A DNA stretch of 64,000 bases from Janthinobacterium sp. GW456P (lineage in GTDB: Bacteria; Pseudomonadota; Gammaproteobacteria; Burkholderiales; Burkholderiaceae_D). The position numbers and the translations under genes are program-made. The stretch lies in the NCBI RefSeq assembly GCF_002127655.1, contig NZ_NEHB01000023.1, positions 307 through 64,306 of the forward strand. The letters are read 5' to 3'. Positions 27,001-35,480 of the stretch are shown piece after piece (the first letter of the stretch is position 1; each line of letters starts with the position of its first letter). Under the pieces are notes generated by a model. The model was not told where the DNA came from. It worked only from the letters and a program-made list of their open reading frames with translations, and ran no database searches.

Positions 27001-29454
27001 ATGCAAGCACAGCAAAATCAGCGCCAGGCCGCCTCCCTCACCGTCGCGTATTGCGCCGACGACGAGTTCGACCAGGACAGCATCGTGTCGCTGCATGATT
27101 TCAAGGACCTGGAGCGCAAGGTCGAGGCGCCGGCCCCTGCGCCTGCCGCCGCTCCTGTCGCTCCCGCCACCGCGATGCCGGAAGCGCAAGCCGAGCCGGC
27201 AGTCGAAGCCGATAGCAAGGCATCGGCCGCCGAACGCCAGAAAATGGAATTGAAAGCCATCCACGAGGCGATCGCCCGCGTGGAAGCGGAAGCGAAGGCC
27301 ACCTGCGCCGCCGAAAGCCGCGCGCTGGCCGAGGCGCGCGTGCGCTCGCTGGCCGAGGACCGCGCCGCCATCGACGCGGCCGCGGCCGCCGCCGCGCAGC
27401 AAAATGCGCAGGCGGCCGAGGAAGCGATCGCCGCCAACCGCGAACGTCTCGACACCATGCGCGCCGCCGCGCAGGCCAGCGTGGCCCGCCTGGAAGCCGT
27501 CAAGCAGGAAACGGCCGAACTGCGCGCCCGCGTGGAGTCGGACAATGAAATCCGACTGGCCGCCGAACAGCGCGCCCGCGCCGAGCAGGAAAGCCGCTTG
27601 CGCGCCAGCGAGCAGGTGGCCGTGCAGTCGGAACTGGCCGAGCAGGCCGCCCGCGCCGCCGAAGAATTGCAGGCGCAGACGGAGCAGGCGCGCCTGCAGG
27701 CCGTCGAGCGCGTCGCCGCCGTGCAGGCGGCCAAGGAAGAAATGGTCGGCATCGCTTCGGCCGACGCCCGTGTCGCCGTGCTGGCGCGCGAACGCGAGCG
27801 CCACGCGCACGGCGCGCGCCAGACGGCGCAGATGCTGGCCGAAGCGGAAAGCGAAGCGCTGGACTTGACGGTGCAGCGCGAGCGCGCCGACCAGATCGCG
27901 CTGGAATCGGCCTTCAACCGCGCCGCCGCCGAAGTGCGCGCCCTGGAAGAAGCGCGCGCGCTGGCGCATCTGGAACAGGAACGCGAAGCCATCGCGCTGG
28001 CGCAGGCGGAATCGGAACGCCATGCGGCGCAGTCGCTGCGTCTGCGCCTGCAGACGGAAAAGGAATTGCGCGACGCGGCCATCCACCGCGAGCGCCTGGA
28101 AATGGTCGCCGTGACCAGCGCGCAGGCGCGCCGCGATGCCGACGTGCGCATCCTGGCCGCCACCGAAGCGCGCATCGAAGTGGACCGCCAGCTGCGCGCC
28201 GTGGCGCTGGCCCGCGTGGCCGCCGAACAGGATGCGGAAATCGCCGGCCATGCCAAGCTGGAAGCGGAAACGGCGGCCCTCGAAGAAACCAAGGCCCGCG
28301 AAGCGGCCGAGCAGGCAGCCGCCGTGGCGGCCGCCCGCGAACTGGAAGAGCAGCAGCGCGCCGCCAGCCTGGCGCAGGAACGCGCTGAACTGGCGCGCCA
28401 GGCGGCGGAACTGGCCGCCAGCCAGAACGAAGCCGGGCAGGCCGAAGTCGATGCCGGCAAGGCTGCCTTGGCCGCGCAGGAACAGGCCGCGCAACTGGCG
28501 CAGGAAAAAGCCCGCCAGGCAGAGCAGCTGCTGCAGGCCGAGCAGGAGCGCCTGGCCGCCGAACAAGCCGCCATCGCCGCCTTGAAAGAGAAGCTGGAAG
28601 CCGAAGCGCTGGCCTTCAACGCGGCGCAGGAACGCATCGCCGCCGAGCAGGCGCAGGCGGAACTGCTGCGCGGCCAGCACGCGGCCGAACTGGCCCTGCG
28701 GGAAGCGGCGGACAAGGAAGCCGACGCCATTTGCATCCTGATGGACCAGGCGCTGGTCGAAGGTGAAAAAAAGGCCGCTGCCGCGCAAGCGGTGCAGGCG
28801 CAGGCGCGGCTGGCCGTGGAATTGGGGCAAGTGCATAGCGAGCGCGCCCGCGTGGAAGAAGAAAAAGCCCAGGCGGCCGAAGCGCTGCTGGCATCCGAGC
28901 GCGATTTCGTCGCGGCCGAACGCGAGTCGCTGGCGCTGATCGCGCAAAAACTGGTGCAGCAGCGCCAGACCAGCAGCGCCGAAGAGCGCGCCTCGCAAGC
29001 GATCGCCGGCCGCCTGGAAGCGGAAAAACAGGCGACGGCGGCAGCCGAAGCGCGCGCCGCCATGGAACAGCAGGCGTTTGACGCCATGCGCCAGCGCGAG
29101 CAGCTGGAACTGGCGGCGCGGCAGGCCGCCAGCGAGAAGCTCGACGCGCAGCAAGCCTTGCTGGCCAGTGCGCAAGCCCACGCCGCTCTGCAGCGCAAGG
29201 CTGCCGACACGACGCGCGCGATGGCGGCCGCCAAACAGCAGTTGCTGGAACGGGACATGGAGCGCGCGCAGCAGCAAGAGCGCGAACTGGCCGCCCTGCG
29301 CGCCAGCCTGGAGCAACCGCAAAGCGCGTTTTCCAGTTCCTTGACCGCCGCCCGCGCGAAAGCCGAACAGGTGAGCTCGGCCAGTCTGACGCGCGAAGTG
29401 ATCGAGCGGCTGACGCAGCCGAATGATGCCGGCGCCGTCTGGCGTTCGCGTTAG
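27001..29454 (+). CDS. Large Ala/Glu-rich coiled-coil protein of unknown function
   Basis: An 817-residue protein. The first 50 residues (MQAQQNQRQAASLTVAYCAD, then SIVSLHDFKDLERKVEAP) look folded and are followed by a Pro/Ala linker (about 42-60). From about 80 to 775 it is an almost unbroken heptad-like helix dominated by Ala, Glu, Gln, Arg and Leu. The last 40 residues are less repetitive (SSASLTREVIERLTQPNDAG). There is no signal peptide, membrane span or enzymatic motif. TolA, SMC-arm or cytoskeletal-scaffold analogies come from composition only. It is a single gene flanked by family B repeats upstream and a family A repeat 5 bases past the stop. Very high-GC Ala codons create long spurious antisense frames. 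Confidence 0.85.
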   Translation: MQAQQNQRQAASLTVAYCADDEFDQDSIVSLHDFKDLERKVEAPAPAPAAAPVAPATAMPEAQAEPAVEADSKASAAERQKMELKAIHEAIARVEAEAKATCAAESRALAEARVRSLAEDRAAIDAAAAAAAQQNAQAAEEAIAANRERLDTMRAAAQASVARLEAVKQETAELRARVESDNEIRLAAEQRARAEQESRLRASEQVAVQSELAEQAARAAEELQAQTEQARLQAVERVAAVQAAKEEMVGIASADARVAVLARERERHAHGARQTAQMLAEAESEALDLTVQRERADQIALESAFNRAAAEVRALEEARALAHLEQEREAIALAQAESERHAAQSLRLRLQTEKELRDAAIHRERLEMVAVTSAQARRDADVRILAATEARIEVDRQLRAVALARVAAEQDAEIAGHAKLEAETAALEETKAREAAEQAAAVAAARELEEQQRAASLAQERAELARQAAELAASQNEAGQAEVDAGKAALAAQEQAAQLAQEKARQAEQLLQAEQERLAAEQAAIAALKEKLEAEALAFNAAQERIAAEQAQAELLRGQHAAELALREAADKEADAICILMDQALVEGEKKAAAAQAVQAQARLAVELGQVHSERARVEEEKAQAAEALLASERDFVAAERESLALIAQKLVQQRQTSSAEERASQAIAGRLEAEKQATAAAEARAAMEQQAFDAMRQREQLELAARQAASEKLDAQQALLASAQAHAALQRKAADTTRAMAAAKQQLLERDMERAQQQERELAALRASLEQPQSAFSSSLTAARAKAEQVSSASLTREVIERLTQPNDAGAVWRSR

Positions 29455-29458
29455 GCAG

Positions 29459-29592
29459 GATACCGAACCAAATCTGCTGCGCGGCGCGCTTTGCGGCTGG
29501 CGATGCTCACCGGCCCGGCGTCCCCGTACTAAAGTACGGGGGCGCTTCTCCGCCACAAATCACTGCCGCTCGCTACGGTTTTGTTCGATATC
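29459..29592 (-). repeat. Structured intergenic repeat, family A, copy 2
   Basis: 134-bp element starting 5 bases past the stop of the coiled-coil gene, in opposite orientation to it. Ends are GATACCGAACCAAATC (29459-29474) and the complement of GATATCGAACAAAACC (29577-29592). The central hairpin CCCCGTACT-AA-AGTACGGGG (29522-29541) is a 9-bp perfect stem. It carries about 20 extra bases beside the central hairpin compared with copies 1 and 3. Confidence 0.8.
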
Positions 29593-29632
29593 GTTGCTTT
29601 AGCGGCAGAGCAAGATTTTTTACGTTTTTCCA

Positions 29633-30586
29633 TCAGAATTTTCTCCCCACCCCCACCAAAATGACATCCGCATCGCGGTGGTAATCGGTCACCACCCGGT
29701 TCCAGGCGACGTGCGTCACCCAGCGGCGGTCGACGTGGTAGCGGGCCACGGCCGACAGCAAGCCTGTCAGGCGCGTGCTGTGGCCCTGGGTGTCGCGGCC
29801 GTCCCACGCCATGTAGGGCCCGCCGCCCATGCCGAATTCCACCTTTTCATTGAGCGAGCGGATCAGCCACAGCTGGGCGGCGATGCCGCGCCGGTGCGCC
29901 AGGTCGGTGTTGCCTTCGTCGAGGGCGGTGACCGTCCAGTCCACGTATTTTCCTGCCGCGCGCCGGTATTCCAGGGTGAACGGGCGCGAGGATTCCGAGC
30001 GCAAGCTGTTGACGATGGTGTGGCCGGTCGATAAGGTCAAGGTGTCGTCGTGGGCCCAGTTCTGCAAGTGCAGCTTGGCGCCCGGCACGCCGTCATAGCG
30101 GTAGCCGGCGCCGATCAGCAGGTGCGTGGTGTTGTCCTTGCCGTCGGGCTTGATGCGGTTGAGCTGCGCTTGCGCATACCAGCGATTGTCGAACTGCCAG
30201 CGCGCCTGCAGACTGACGATGGAACCCCAGCCGTGGTCATTGTCGAAGTTGTGCAGGCCGTCGTCGGTCCTGGCCGTGTCGAAGAAAAAGTAGCGGCCAG
30301 CACCGGCGCCCAGCATCAGGCCTTGCTCCACTTTTTCCGTGCGCAGCCAGACCTGGCCCGCCATGCCGTCGCGGTGATGGTCTTGCGGGTGGCCTTCATT
30401 GATGTACGACAGGCTGACGGCGCTGTAGTTGCCCACCGGCTGCGTGTAGCTGATGGCGGCGACAAAAGTGCGTTCATTGGTCGTGTTGACTTTCAGGGCA
30501 CCGGCCATGCCGGAGATATCCTGTGCCTGGGAGGACAGGGCGAGCGACGCGGCCAGCAAGGCCAGGGCGGCGGGGCATATGCGCAT
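29633..30586 (-). CDS. Predicted outer-membrane beta-barrel protein
   Basis: A 317-residue protein with a Sec signal peptide (MRICPAALALLAASLALSSQ, cleavage after AQA near residue 22). The body has alternating hydrophobic/aromatic strands, many Gly/Tyr/Trp residues, and a C-terminal Phe (VGVGRKF) typical of outer-membrane barrels. I chose the ATG at 30586 because the signal peptide begins there. Pore, lipid enzyme or adhesin cannot be told apart; no PagL-type catalytic motif was recognised. The 280 bases upstream hold no supported gene. Confidence 0.75.
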   Translation of the reverse strand: MRICPAALALLAASLALSSQAQDISGMAGALKVNTTNERTFVAAISYTQPVGNYSAVSLSYINEGHPQDHHRDGMAGQVWLRTEKVEQGLMLGAGAGRYFFFDTARTDDGLHNFDNDHGWGSIVSLQARWQFDNRWYAQAQLNRIKPDGKDNTTHLLIGAGYRYDGVPGAKLHLQNWAHDDTLTLSTGHTIVNSLRSESSRPFTLEYRRAAGKYVDWTVTALDEGNTDLAHRRGIAAQLWLIRSLNEKVEFGMGGGPYMAWDGRDTQGHSTRLTGLLSAVARYHVDRRWVTHVAWNRVVTDYHRDADVILVGVGRKF

Positions 30587-30866
30587 GGTATTTCCGATAG
30601 TGGTGATACACGCTAATGGTGGGCTGGCTGGACGTGCTGCGTTAGCGCAAGCATCGTGCATTTTTACTACAGTAATGGAAAGTTCCAGTCAGAACTAATT
30701 GCGAGTGTATAAGAAAGTGAGAATGTGTGAGGCGCGCCATGTATTGCTTGCGTGAGCGGGCCGGCGGCGGGAGCGGAGGAGGGAGGGCGCCGGCACGAGT
30801 ATGGCTGGCCGGCGCGGGACTGCTGGACTTGCGGTTGTCTTACTTTTTCTTGTATGACTGTCTCTC

Positions 30867-31241
30867 TTACTGGCTCAAGACGACCTTATCGGCAAAATAC
30901 TCCGTCTCGCCGAAGCATTGCGTAGGCACGCCCTTGTGCTGGCTGTAGGTGACGAGGATGCGCTTGCCGGCGGCGGCCGTCAGCTGCTTCGCCACTTCCT
31001 CGTCGCGCACGCTGAACTGGAATTTTTCCGGGATGGTGCCCGGCAGCGCCGTCAGCAGCAATTCCCCCTCCCATGTCTTGCAGATCCAGCCCCGCTTGGA
31101 GAACTTCTGCAGGTAGCCCGCCCGTTCGCCTTCCGAATACGAGAAGCTGAGGGCCATCCACGTGTAGGCTGCCAGCAGCAGGAAGCCGGCCACGAGGAAG
31201 ATGGCGAAGGCGAAGGTGACTTTTTTGGTCGTAGGGGTCAT
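30867..31241 (-). CDS. Small membrane-anchored protein of unknown function
   Basis: A 124-residue protein with one N-terminal membrane span (about 8-30, VTFAFAIFLVAGFLLLAAYT) and a soluble domain of about 90 residues facing the periplasm. It contains GYLQKFSKRGWICKTWEGEL and two cysteines (about 55 and 108). I recognise it as a conserved hypothetical type but know no function. It lies just downstream of the Ter locus on the same strand, separated from terA by a family B repeat. Confidence 0.75.
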   Translation of the reverse strand: MTPTTKKVTFAFAIFLVAGFLLLAAYTWMALSFSYSEGERAGYLQKFSKRGWICKTWEGELLLTALPGTIPEKFQFSVRDEEVAKQLTAAAGKRILVTYSQHKGVPTQCFGETEYFADKVVLSQ

Positions 31242-31267
31242 GGTAGGGTTGTTTAGGTAAAAAAATG

Positions 31268-31368
31268 GGGATGCTTAAAAATGTTCAGGGCAAGGCGCAT
31301 TGCCGAAGACAGTACGACTAGTACGGCAAGGCAATGCAACGCCGCCATGGAATTTTTTAAGCGTTCCC
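31268..31368 (-). repeat. Palindromic intergenic repeat, family B, copy 3
   Basis: 101-bp element whose right end touches the terA stop codon (31369). Outer ends GGGATGCTTAAAAATGTTC and the complement of GGGAACGCTTAAAAAATTCC pair well. In the minus reading the core is ATGGCGGCGTTGCATTGCC pairing with GGCAATGCGCC, with GTAC-TAGTC-GTAC in the loop. Its position just past terA suggests it could be the 3' end of the Ter transcript. Confidence 0.75.
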
Positions 31369-32613
31369 TCAGTCTTTGCGGCCAGCTTTCCAGTTCAGGC
31401 CAAAATTGTATCGCTCGTCCATCGCCTGGTGCGCCGTGATTTTACCTTGGCCGCCGAAGTATTCCACCAATTTTGTCACCTGCAGGTTGCCGCCGTGGTT
31501 TTCCAGCATGGCGATGGCGCACATGGCGTGCTGGCTGTCGCTGTCGAGGCGCACTTCCACGCTTGGCTGGCCGGGAATCTCGATCGTCACGACGCCATCC
31601 GTGGCGGCCCAGTTCGGCACGCCTTCGTAGATGAAAGCGTAGACGAGCACGCGCTTGATCTGGTCGAAATGGGTGCCGTTGATGAAGATGTTTTCACCGC
31701 TGCTGACGCTGCCCGTGCGGTCGTCGCCTTCCAGGTGGATGTACGGTGGCCTGTCATACGCGCCCCAGCTGTTGCCCAGCGCCTGCACGGCGCTCTTGGC
31801 GCCATTGCTCATCTCGAACAGGCAGCCGATGTCGAGGTCGATGCCGCCCGCGCGGCCGGCCGGCTTGTTGAACAGCTTGCCCAGGAAGCCTGTGTCCAGT
31901 TTTGAGGCGGGCGCCTGGCCTTGCGAGGCGTTCTGGTTCCAGTTCAGGTTGACACGGATGCGGCCATAGCCGCCGCTGTCGCGCTTGTCGAGCGAGATCT
32001 TGTCGCCGCGTTTTTCCAGGCGGATCTTCGACAGCGAGATTTTATTTGCCGTCGGCGGGGCCGCCGGCGCGGAGACGGGAACCGGTGCAGGAGCCGGGGC
32101 CGATTGCGACGCCTCGCTGCCGCCGAAGTGCTTCAGCAGCGCCGCCAGGCCGCCCGCGAAACCCTGGCCCACGGCGCCGAAGCGCCAGCTGCCGTCGCGG
32201 CGATACAGTTCGCCGATGATGACGGCCCTTTCATCCTGGAAGTCGTTGCCCGTGAAGGCAAACGTGGCCGCCTGGCCCAGCGCCATGCTGGAGTTGCCCA
32301 GCGCGCGCATGCTGCCCTGTTCCGTCGCCGCCGTGAATACCAGCTTGTCGATCGAGGCGGGCAGGCGGGACAGGTCGATCTGGAAGGTGGAACGGGGACC
32401 GTTCAACTCCACCATGACGGCGTTGTCCGGCGCGCTTTTCTGGTTGTAGAACACCATGTAGCGGTCGTCCGACAGCTTGCCCGCCGCATCGACGCCGAAG
32501 CAGCTGACGTCCACTTCCATCGAGCCCGAAACGATATCGAGCGTGACGGCAAACGGGCCATTCAAGCCCAGGTCAGCCAGTTTGCCTTTTTGTCCGCGTG
32601 TGAAATTGTTCAT
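31369..32613 (-). CDS. terA: Tellurium-resistance protein: TerD-like domain fused to TerA domain
   Basis: A 414-residue protein. Residues about 1-165 form a TerD-like calcium-binding beta-sandwich, including VDVSCFGVDAAGKLSDDRYM and ERAVIIGELYRRDGSWRFGA. A Pro/Ala/Ser linker (about 168-190) leads to a TerA-type domain (about 195-414) with RIRVNLNWNQ, GIDLDIGCLFEM and GENIFINGTHFDQIKRVLVY. In known Ter systems TerA, TerD and TerC form a membrane-associated stress complex. It is the last gene of the locus; its ATG overlaps the C-C lyase stop by four bases. Confidence 0.93.
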   Translation of the reverse strand: MNNFTRGQKGKLADLGLNGPFAVTLDIVSGSMEVDVSCFGVDAAGKLSDDRYMVFYNQKSAPDNAVMVELNGPRSTFQIDLSRLPASIDKLVFTAATEQGSMRALGNSSMALGQAATFAFTGNDFQDERAVIIGELYRRDGSWRFGAVGQGFAGGLAALLKHFGGSEASQSAPAPAPVPVSAPAAPPTANKISLSKIRLEKRGDKISLDKRDSGGYGRIRVNLNWNQNASQGQAPASKLDTGFLGKLFNKPAGRAGGIDLDIGCLFEMSNGAKSAVQALGNSWGAYDRPPYIHLEGDDRTGSVSSGENIFINGTHFDQIKRVLVYAFIYEGVPNWAATDGVVTIEIPGQPSVEVRLDSDSQHAMCAIAMLENHGGNLQVTKLVEYFGGQGKITAHQAMDERYNFGLNWKAGRKD

Positions 32614-33596
32614 GGTCGTGCAATCCCTTCGTCGCTTGAAAGTTGAGTCAATGAGGTATTCGAATGGTGCGCGGCGGCGTTATCGGCCGCATGGCGGATG
32701 CCGAACAGGCGCGCCTGCTCGATGATGCGCAGCGCCCAGCTGCTGTGCGTGGCCACTTCGCACATCGATTCCTGCATGCGGAACACGGCCGGGCTGTCGG
32801 GGTCGATGATGCGCAGCGCCAGTTCGATGTCCGACTGCGCCACTTGGTAGTGGCGCTCGATCTGCGGCACCTGGTCCGGGTGGATGGCTGTCTTGGCGAT
32901 CATGCCGTGCGCCATGTCCTGCGCCACTTCGGCGTCCAGCCAGCTGCCCTGCGACAGGTGCTCGAAGACGGGCGCCGTCAGCTGGAAACCGTGCGGCTTG
33001 AAGATCGTCACCAGGCGGCCGATGACCTGGCCCAGCGGCGTTGAATAGATGGTGCCGCTGGTGGGGCGGCGCAGGCCCAGCAGGGCCAGTAAATCGTTGC
33101 CGCCGATGCGCAGGGCCAGGATGCGGCGGCGCACTTCCGGCGCCGACAGCATGACGCGGAACTGCTTCATTTCCTCGTCGTCGAACACTTCCGCCGTTTC
33201 CAGGGTCGGCATCAGCCAATGATGCGTGTGGCGCACCAGGTCGAAATACGCGGCGAAATTGTGGCGCGTGGATTTCGGCAGCACGAAGCCGCTCAATTTG
33301 TCGGCGCCCGGCATGGCCAGCACGCGTGCCAGCACGTCCAGATTGCGCACGCGCACGAAGCGCAAGGTGTCCGATTCGTCGGCCATGTTTTGCAGCGCCA
33401 GCGACAGGTTGAACAACGCGTAACTGAGGTCGCGTTCGGCGATGGCGTCTTCGGTGCAAAGGATGACCGAGCGCAAATGGCTGAATTTGTCGCCGTTGGC
33501 GATCGCCAGCAAGTCCTTGTGCGTGGTCGGCACGTACATGGAGGCGCCCAGCGCCGCTTTATGTTCGCTTTGCGGGTGTAGGGAGTTGTTATCCAT
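32610..33596 (-). CDS. TIM-barrel C-C bond lyase (HpcH/CitE-like) of the Ter locus
   Basis: A 328-residue cytoplasmic enzyme related to the HpcH/HpaI aldolase and citrate-lyase beta family. Stretches typical of the fold are SHLRSVILCTEDAI, VLPKSTRH, LMPTLETAEVF and LALRIGGNDLLALLGLRR. Metal-binding acidic residues are present. It belongs to the C-C lyase group found with Ter genes. The reaction is unknown; the neighbours suggest it cleaves or joins a carbon skeleton in a nucleoside-like metabolite pathway. It overlaps the StiP gene upstream by 8 bases and terA downstream by 4. Confidence 0.88.
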   Translation of the reverse strand: MDNNSLHPQSEHKAALGASMYVPTTHKDLLAIANGDKFSHLRSVILCTEDAIAERDLSYALFNLSLALQNMADESDTLRFVRVRNLDVLARVLAMPGADKLSGFVLPKSTRHNFAAYFDLVRHTHHWLMPTLETAEVFDDEEMKQFRVMLSAPEVRRRILALRIGGNDLLALLGLRRPTSGTIYSTPLGQVIGRLVTIFKPHGFQLTAPVFEHLSQGSWLDAEVAQDMAHGMIAKTAIHPDQVPQIERHYQVAQSDIELALRIIDPDSPAVFRMQESMCEVATHSSWALRIIEQARLFGIRHAADNAAAHHSNTSLTQLSSDEGIARP

Positions 33597-34695
33597 CGAC
33601 TGCGCTCCTGATAAGGGCGACCGCCTGATAAGGCAGTGCCGGTTCTACTGTGACGGGTATGGCTTTTTCCTGCGCCAGAAGCAGCAAATGTGCCACGTCC
33701 GGCGCATTCGTGTCGCGCACGATCAGGCGCTCGGGCACGCGGCGCAGCAGCACGCGCGTCGCTTCGCCGATGCCTGGCTTGATCAGGTTGATGTCGCTGA
33801 TGCCGTATTGCTGCTGCGCGGCGGCCATGTAGGCTTGCGAGCGGGCCGCCATTGCGGGCGCGTCGCTCGCTTCGGCCAGCGGGATGCCGCTGCTTGCGGC
33901 AATGGCCATGGCGTCGGCCACCAGGCCGTCGGCGAAAGCGCGCGACTGGTCGTGCGCCTCGAACTGCGCGTAGTACACGCAGCCGTGGAAGTCGGCGGGG
34001 CCGATGGCTTCATTCAATACGGAGCGGCTCACCAGGCCCGAAACGGTGGCGTTCAGGATGCTCGACGGGATCAGGTAGTCGCTGGCCGAGGCGGCGCAGG
34101 CGGCCGTGCCGGCCAGGTCGGACAGCACGAACAGGCCGCCATCGATGGCCGTGCCATTGGCGGCATTGAAATCGTTCACCGTCTGGCGCAGTTCGCGCGA
34201 AATCACGCCCTTGCCCGTCCAGCCGTCGACGAAGACGATGGACTCGGGCGCATGGCCCTGCGCCAGGATGTGCCGCAGCGCGTTCGCATCGATGCCGCGG
34301 TCGCGGATGATGGAGACGGAATAGTGGCTGCAGTCGCGCTGGAACACCTGGCGCAGCAAGTGCCCGAGGATGACGCCCACGGGCGTGCCGGCGCGCGCCA
34401 GCGAGACCAGGGTGACGGGGCCCGTGCGCCGCGCCGCGATCAGGGCAGCCAGGCGCAGGCAGTCGCGCGCCATCTGCAGGCGGTTGGCGGCAAATGCGCT
34501 CTGGAACAGGGCCAGGTAGGCGGGCGAGGGCAGGGACTCCGGCGACAGCATTTCGCTGTAGTGGCGCTGGCCGGACTGGATCAAGCGCTCTTTTTCGGCC
34601 AGGTCGAGAATCGGTTCGAGCGCCATCGGCGTCAACAGAAACTCCACGTCCTCCTGGCGGTAGCTGCCGCTGAAATGCTGCGTGTCTTGCGTCAT
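33589..34695 (-). CDS. StiP/PRTase-type protein with C-terminal PELOTA-like domain
   Basis: A 368-residue protein usually annotated as cysteine protease StiP family; the fold has also been interpreted as a phosphoribosyltransferase. The N terminus has the family pattern FSGSYRQEDVEFLL and GQRHYSEMLSPE. A PRPP-loop-like sequence VDGWTGKG is at residues 156-163. The last 55 residues (TRVLLRRVPERLIVRDTNAP onwards) resemble the PELOTA-like RNA-binding domain. Middle gene of the overlapping five-enzyme block. Whether it acts as a transferase or protease here cannot be decided from sequence. Confidence 0.88.
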   Translation of the reverse strand: MTQDTQHFSGSYRQEDVEFLLTPMALEPILDLAEKERLIQSGQRHYSEMLSPESLPSPAYLALFQSAFAANRLQMARDCLRLAALIAARRTGPVTLVSLARAGTPVGVILGHLLRQVFQRDCSHYSVSIIRDRGIDANALRHILAQGHAPESIVFVDGWTGKGVISRELRQTVNDFNAANGTAIDGGLFVLSDLAGTAACAASASDYLIPSSILNATVSGLVSRSVLNEAIGPADFHGCVYYAQFEAHDQSRAFADGLVADAMAIAASSGIPLAEASDAPAMAARSQAYMAAAQQQYGISDINLIKPGIGEATRVLLRRVPERLIVRDTNAPDVAHLLLLAQEKAIPVTVEPALPYQAVALIRSAVDG

Positions 34696-35480
34696 AGCGC
34701 CGCCACCGTGAGTGCCGCCAGCTGGGTGCCGTTGGGGATGATGGCGTAGTCGCAGGCGGCCATGAAGCGGGCGTCAGAACGGCTGTCGCCCATGCCGAAG
34801 CTGACGATGGGGCCGTGTTCGGCTTCCAGTTCCGCGCGCAGGTAGGCTACGGCGCGCGCCTTGTTCAAGGTTTTCGGCAGCACGGCCAGATTGTTGCCGT
34901 TGCGGTGGATGAAGTAGTCGGCGCCCTCGGCCGCGATCCACTGCTGCAGCACTTGCTCTTCGATGTCGGCCAGGCGCTCGCCGCGCGCTTCATGGTCCTT
35001 GACGACGATGTAGAACGGCGTGTTGTAATCCTCGATCAGGCGCGCGCGCGAAGGCATGCCCGTCTTGACCTGGAAATCGTCGATGATGCGCATGGCGTCC
35101 CGCAGGCCGGGCAAGGCCGTCTGCATGTCGTTCTGCATCAGGGACAGCCAGCCCGCGTCGAGCGCGCCGCCCGGCTGCAGCACGATGCCACCGTAATCGA
35201 GCACGCTGTAGCTGCTAAACGGCAGGTCGACGCGTCGGAAGGCGTCGCCGTTCCTCGCCGTCGCGGGAATCAGGGTCATGCCGCTTTGCGCGAATTCAAA
35301 GAAGGCGCGCTGGCGCGCCGTCGTAAACGAGCAGGCTTCGCCATTTTTCAGGTAGGCGGCCGCTTGCAGATCGGTCTCGCCAGGGCATTTTTTCGGGGTC
35401 TGGAACAGTGTGTCGTCCAGATCAACAAACAGGAATTTCTTCAATTTTGGTCTCTGACTGAAAGTGGAACAGGCGGCCAT
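34692..35480 (-). CDS. HAD-family hydrolase of the Ter locus
   Basis: A 262-residue haloacid-dehalogenase-type phosphatase. The catalytic motif FVDLDDTLF places nucleophile Asp20 and acid Asp22; the C-terminal metal motif is FGMGDSRSDARFM. A large cap domain lies between them. The ATG at 35480 overlaps the upstream PRTase-TRSP gene by 59 bases; an in-frame TTG at 35444 would cut the overlap to 23 bases and still keep the catalytic motif, so the true start is open. It likely removes a phosphate from the pathway intermediate. Confidence 0.88.
   Translation of the reverse strand: MAACSTFSQRPKLKKFLFVDLDDTLFQTPKKCPGETDLQAAAYLKNGEACSFTTARQRAFFEFAQSGMTLIPATARNGDAFRRVDLPFSSYSVLDYGGIVLQPGGALDAGWLSLMQNDMQTALPGLRDAMRIIDDFQVKTGMPSRARLIEDYNTPFYIVVKDHEARGERLADIEEQVLQQWIAAEGADYFIHRNGNNLAVLPKTLNKARAVAYLRAELEAEHGPIVSFGMGDSRSDARFMAACDYAIIPNGTQLAALTVAAL

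Noticed and set aside
26782-29556. Very long minus-strand open frame (924 codons) opposite the coiled-coil gene
   Set aside because: It comes from GC-rich Ala/Glu/Arg codons read backwards and also runs across both flanking repeats. Composition is Arg/Gly/Phe/Leu-rich without any domain, and no ribosome-binding site was found.
30727-30948. 73-codon plus-strand frame between the barrel gene and the small membrane protein
   Set aside because: Overlaps a better-supported minus-strand gene end and shows no family features or ribosome-binding site.
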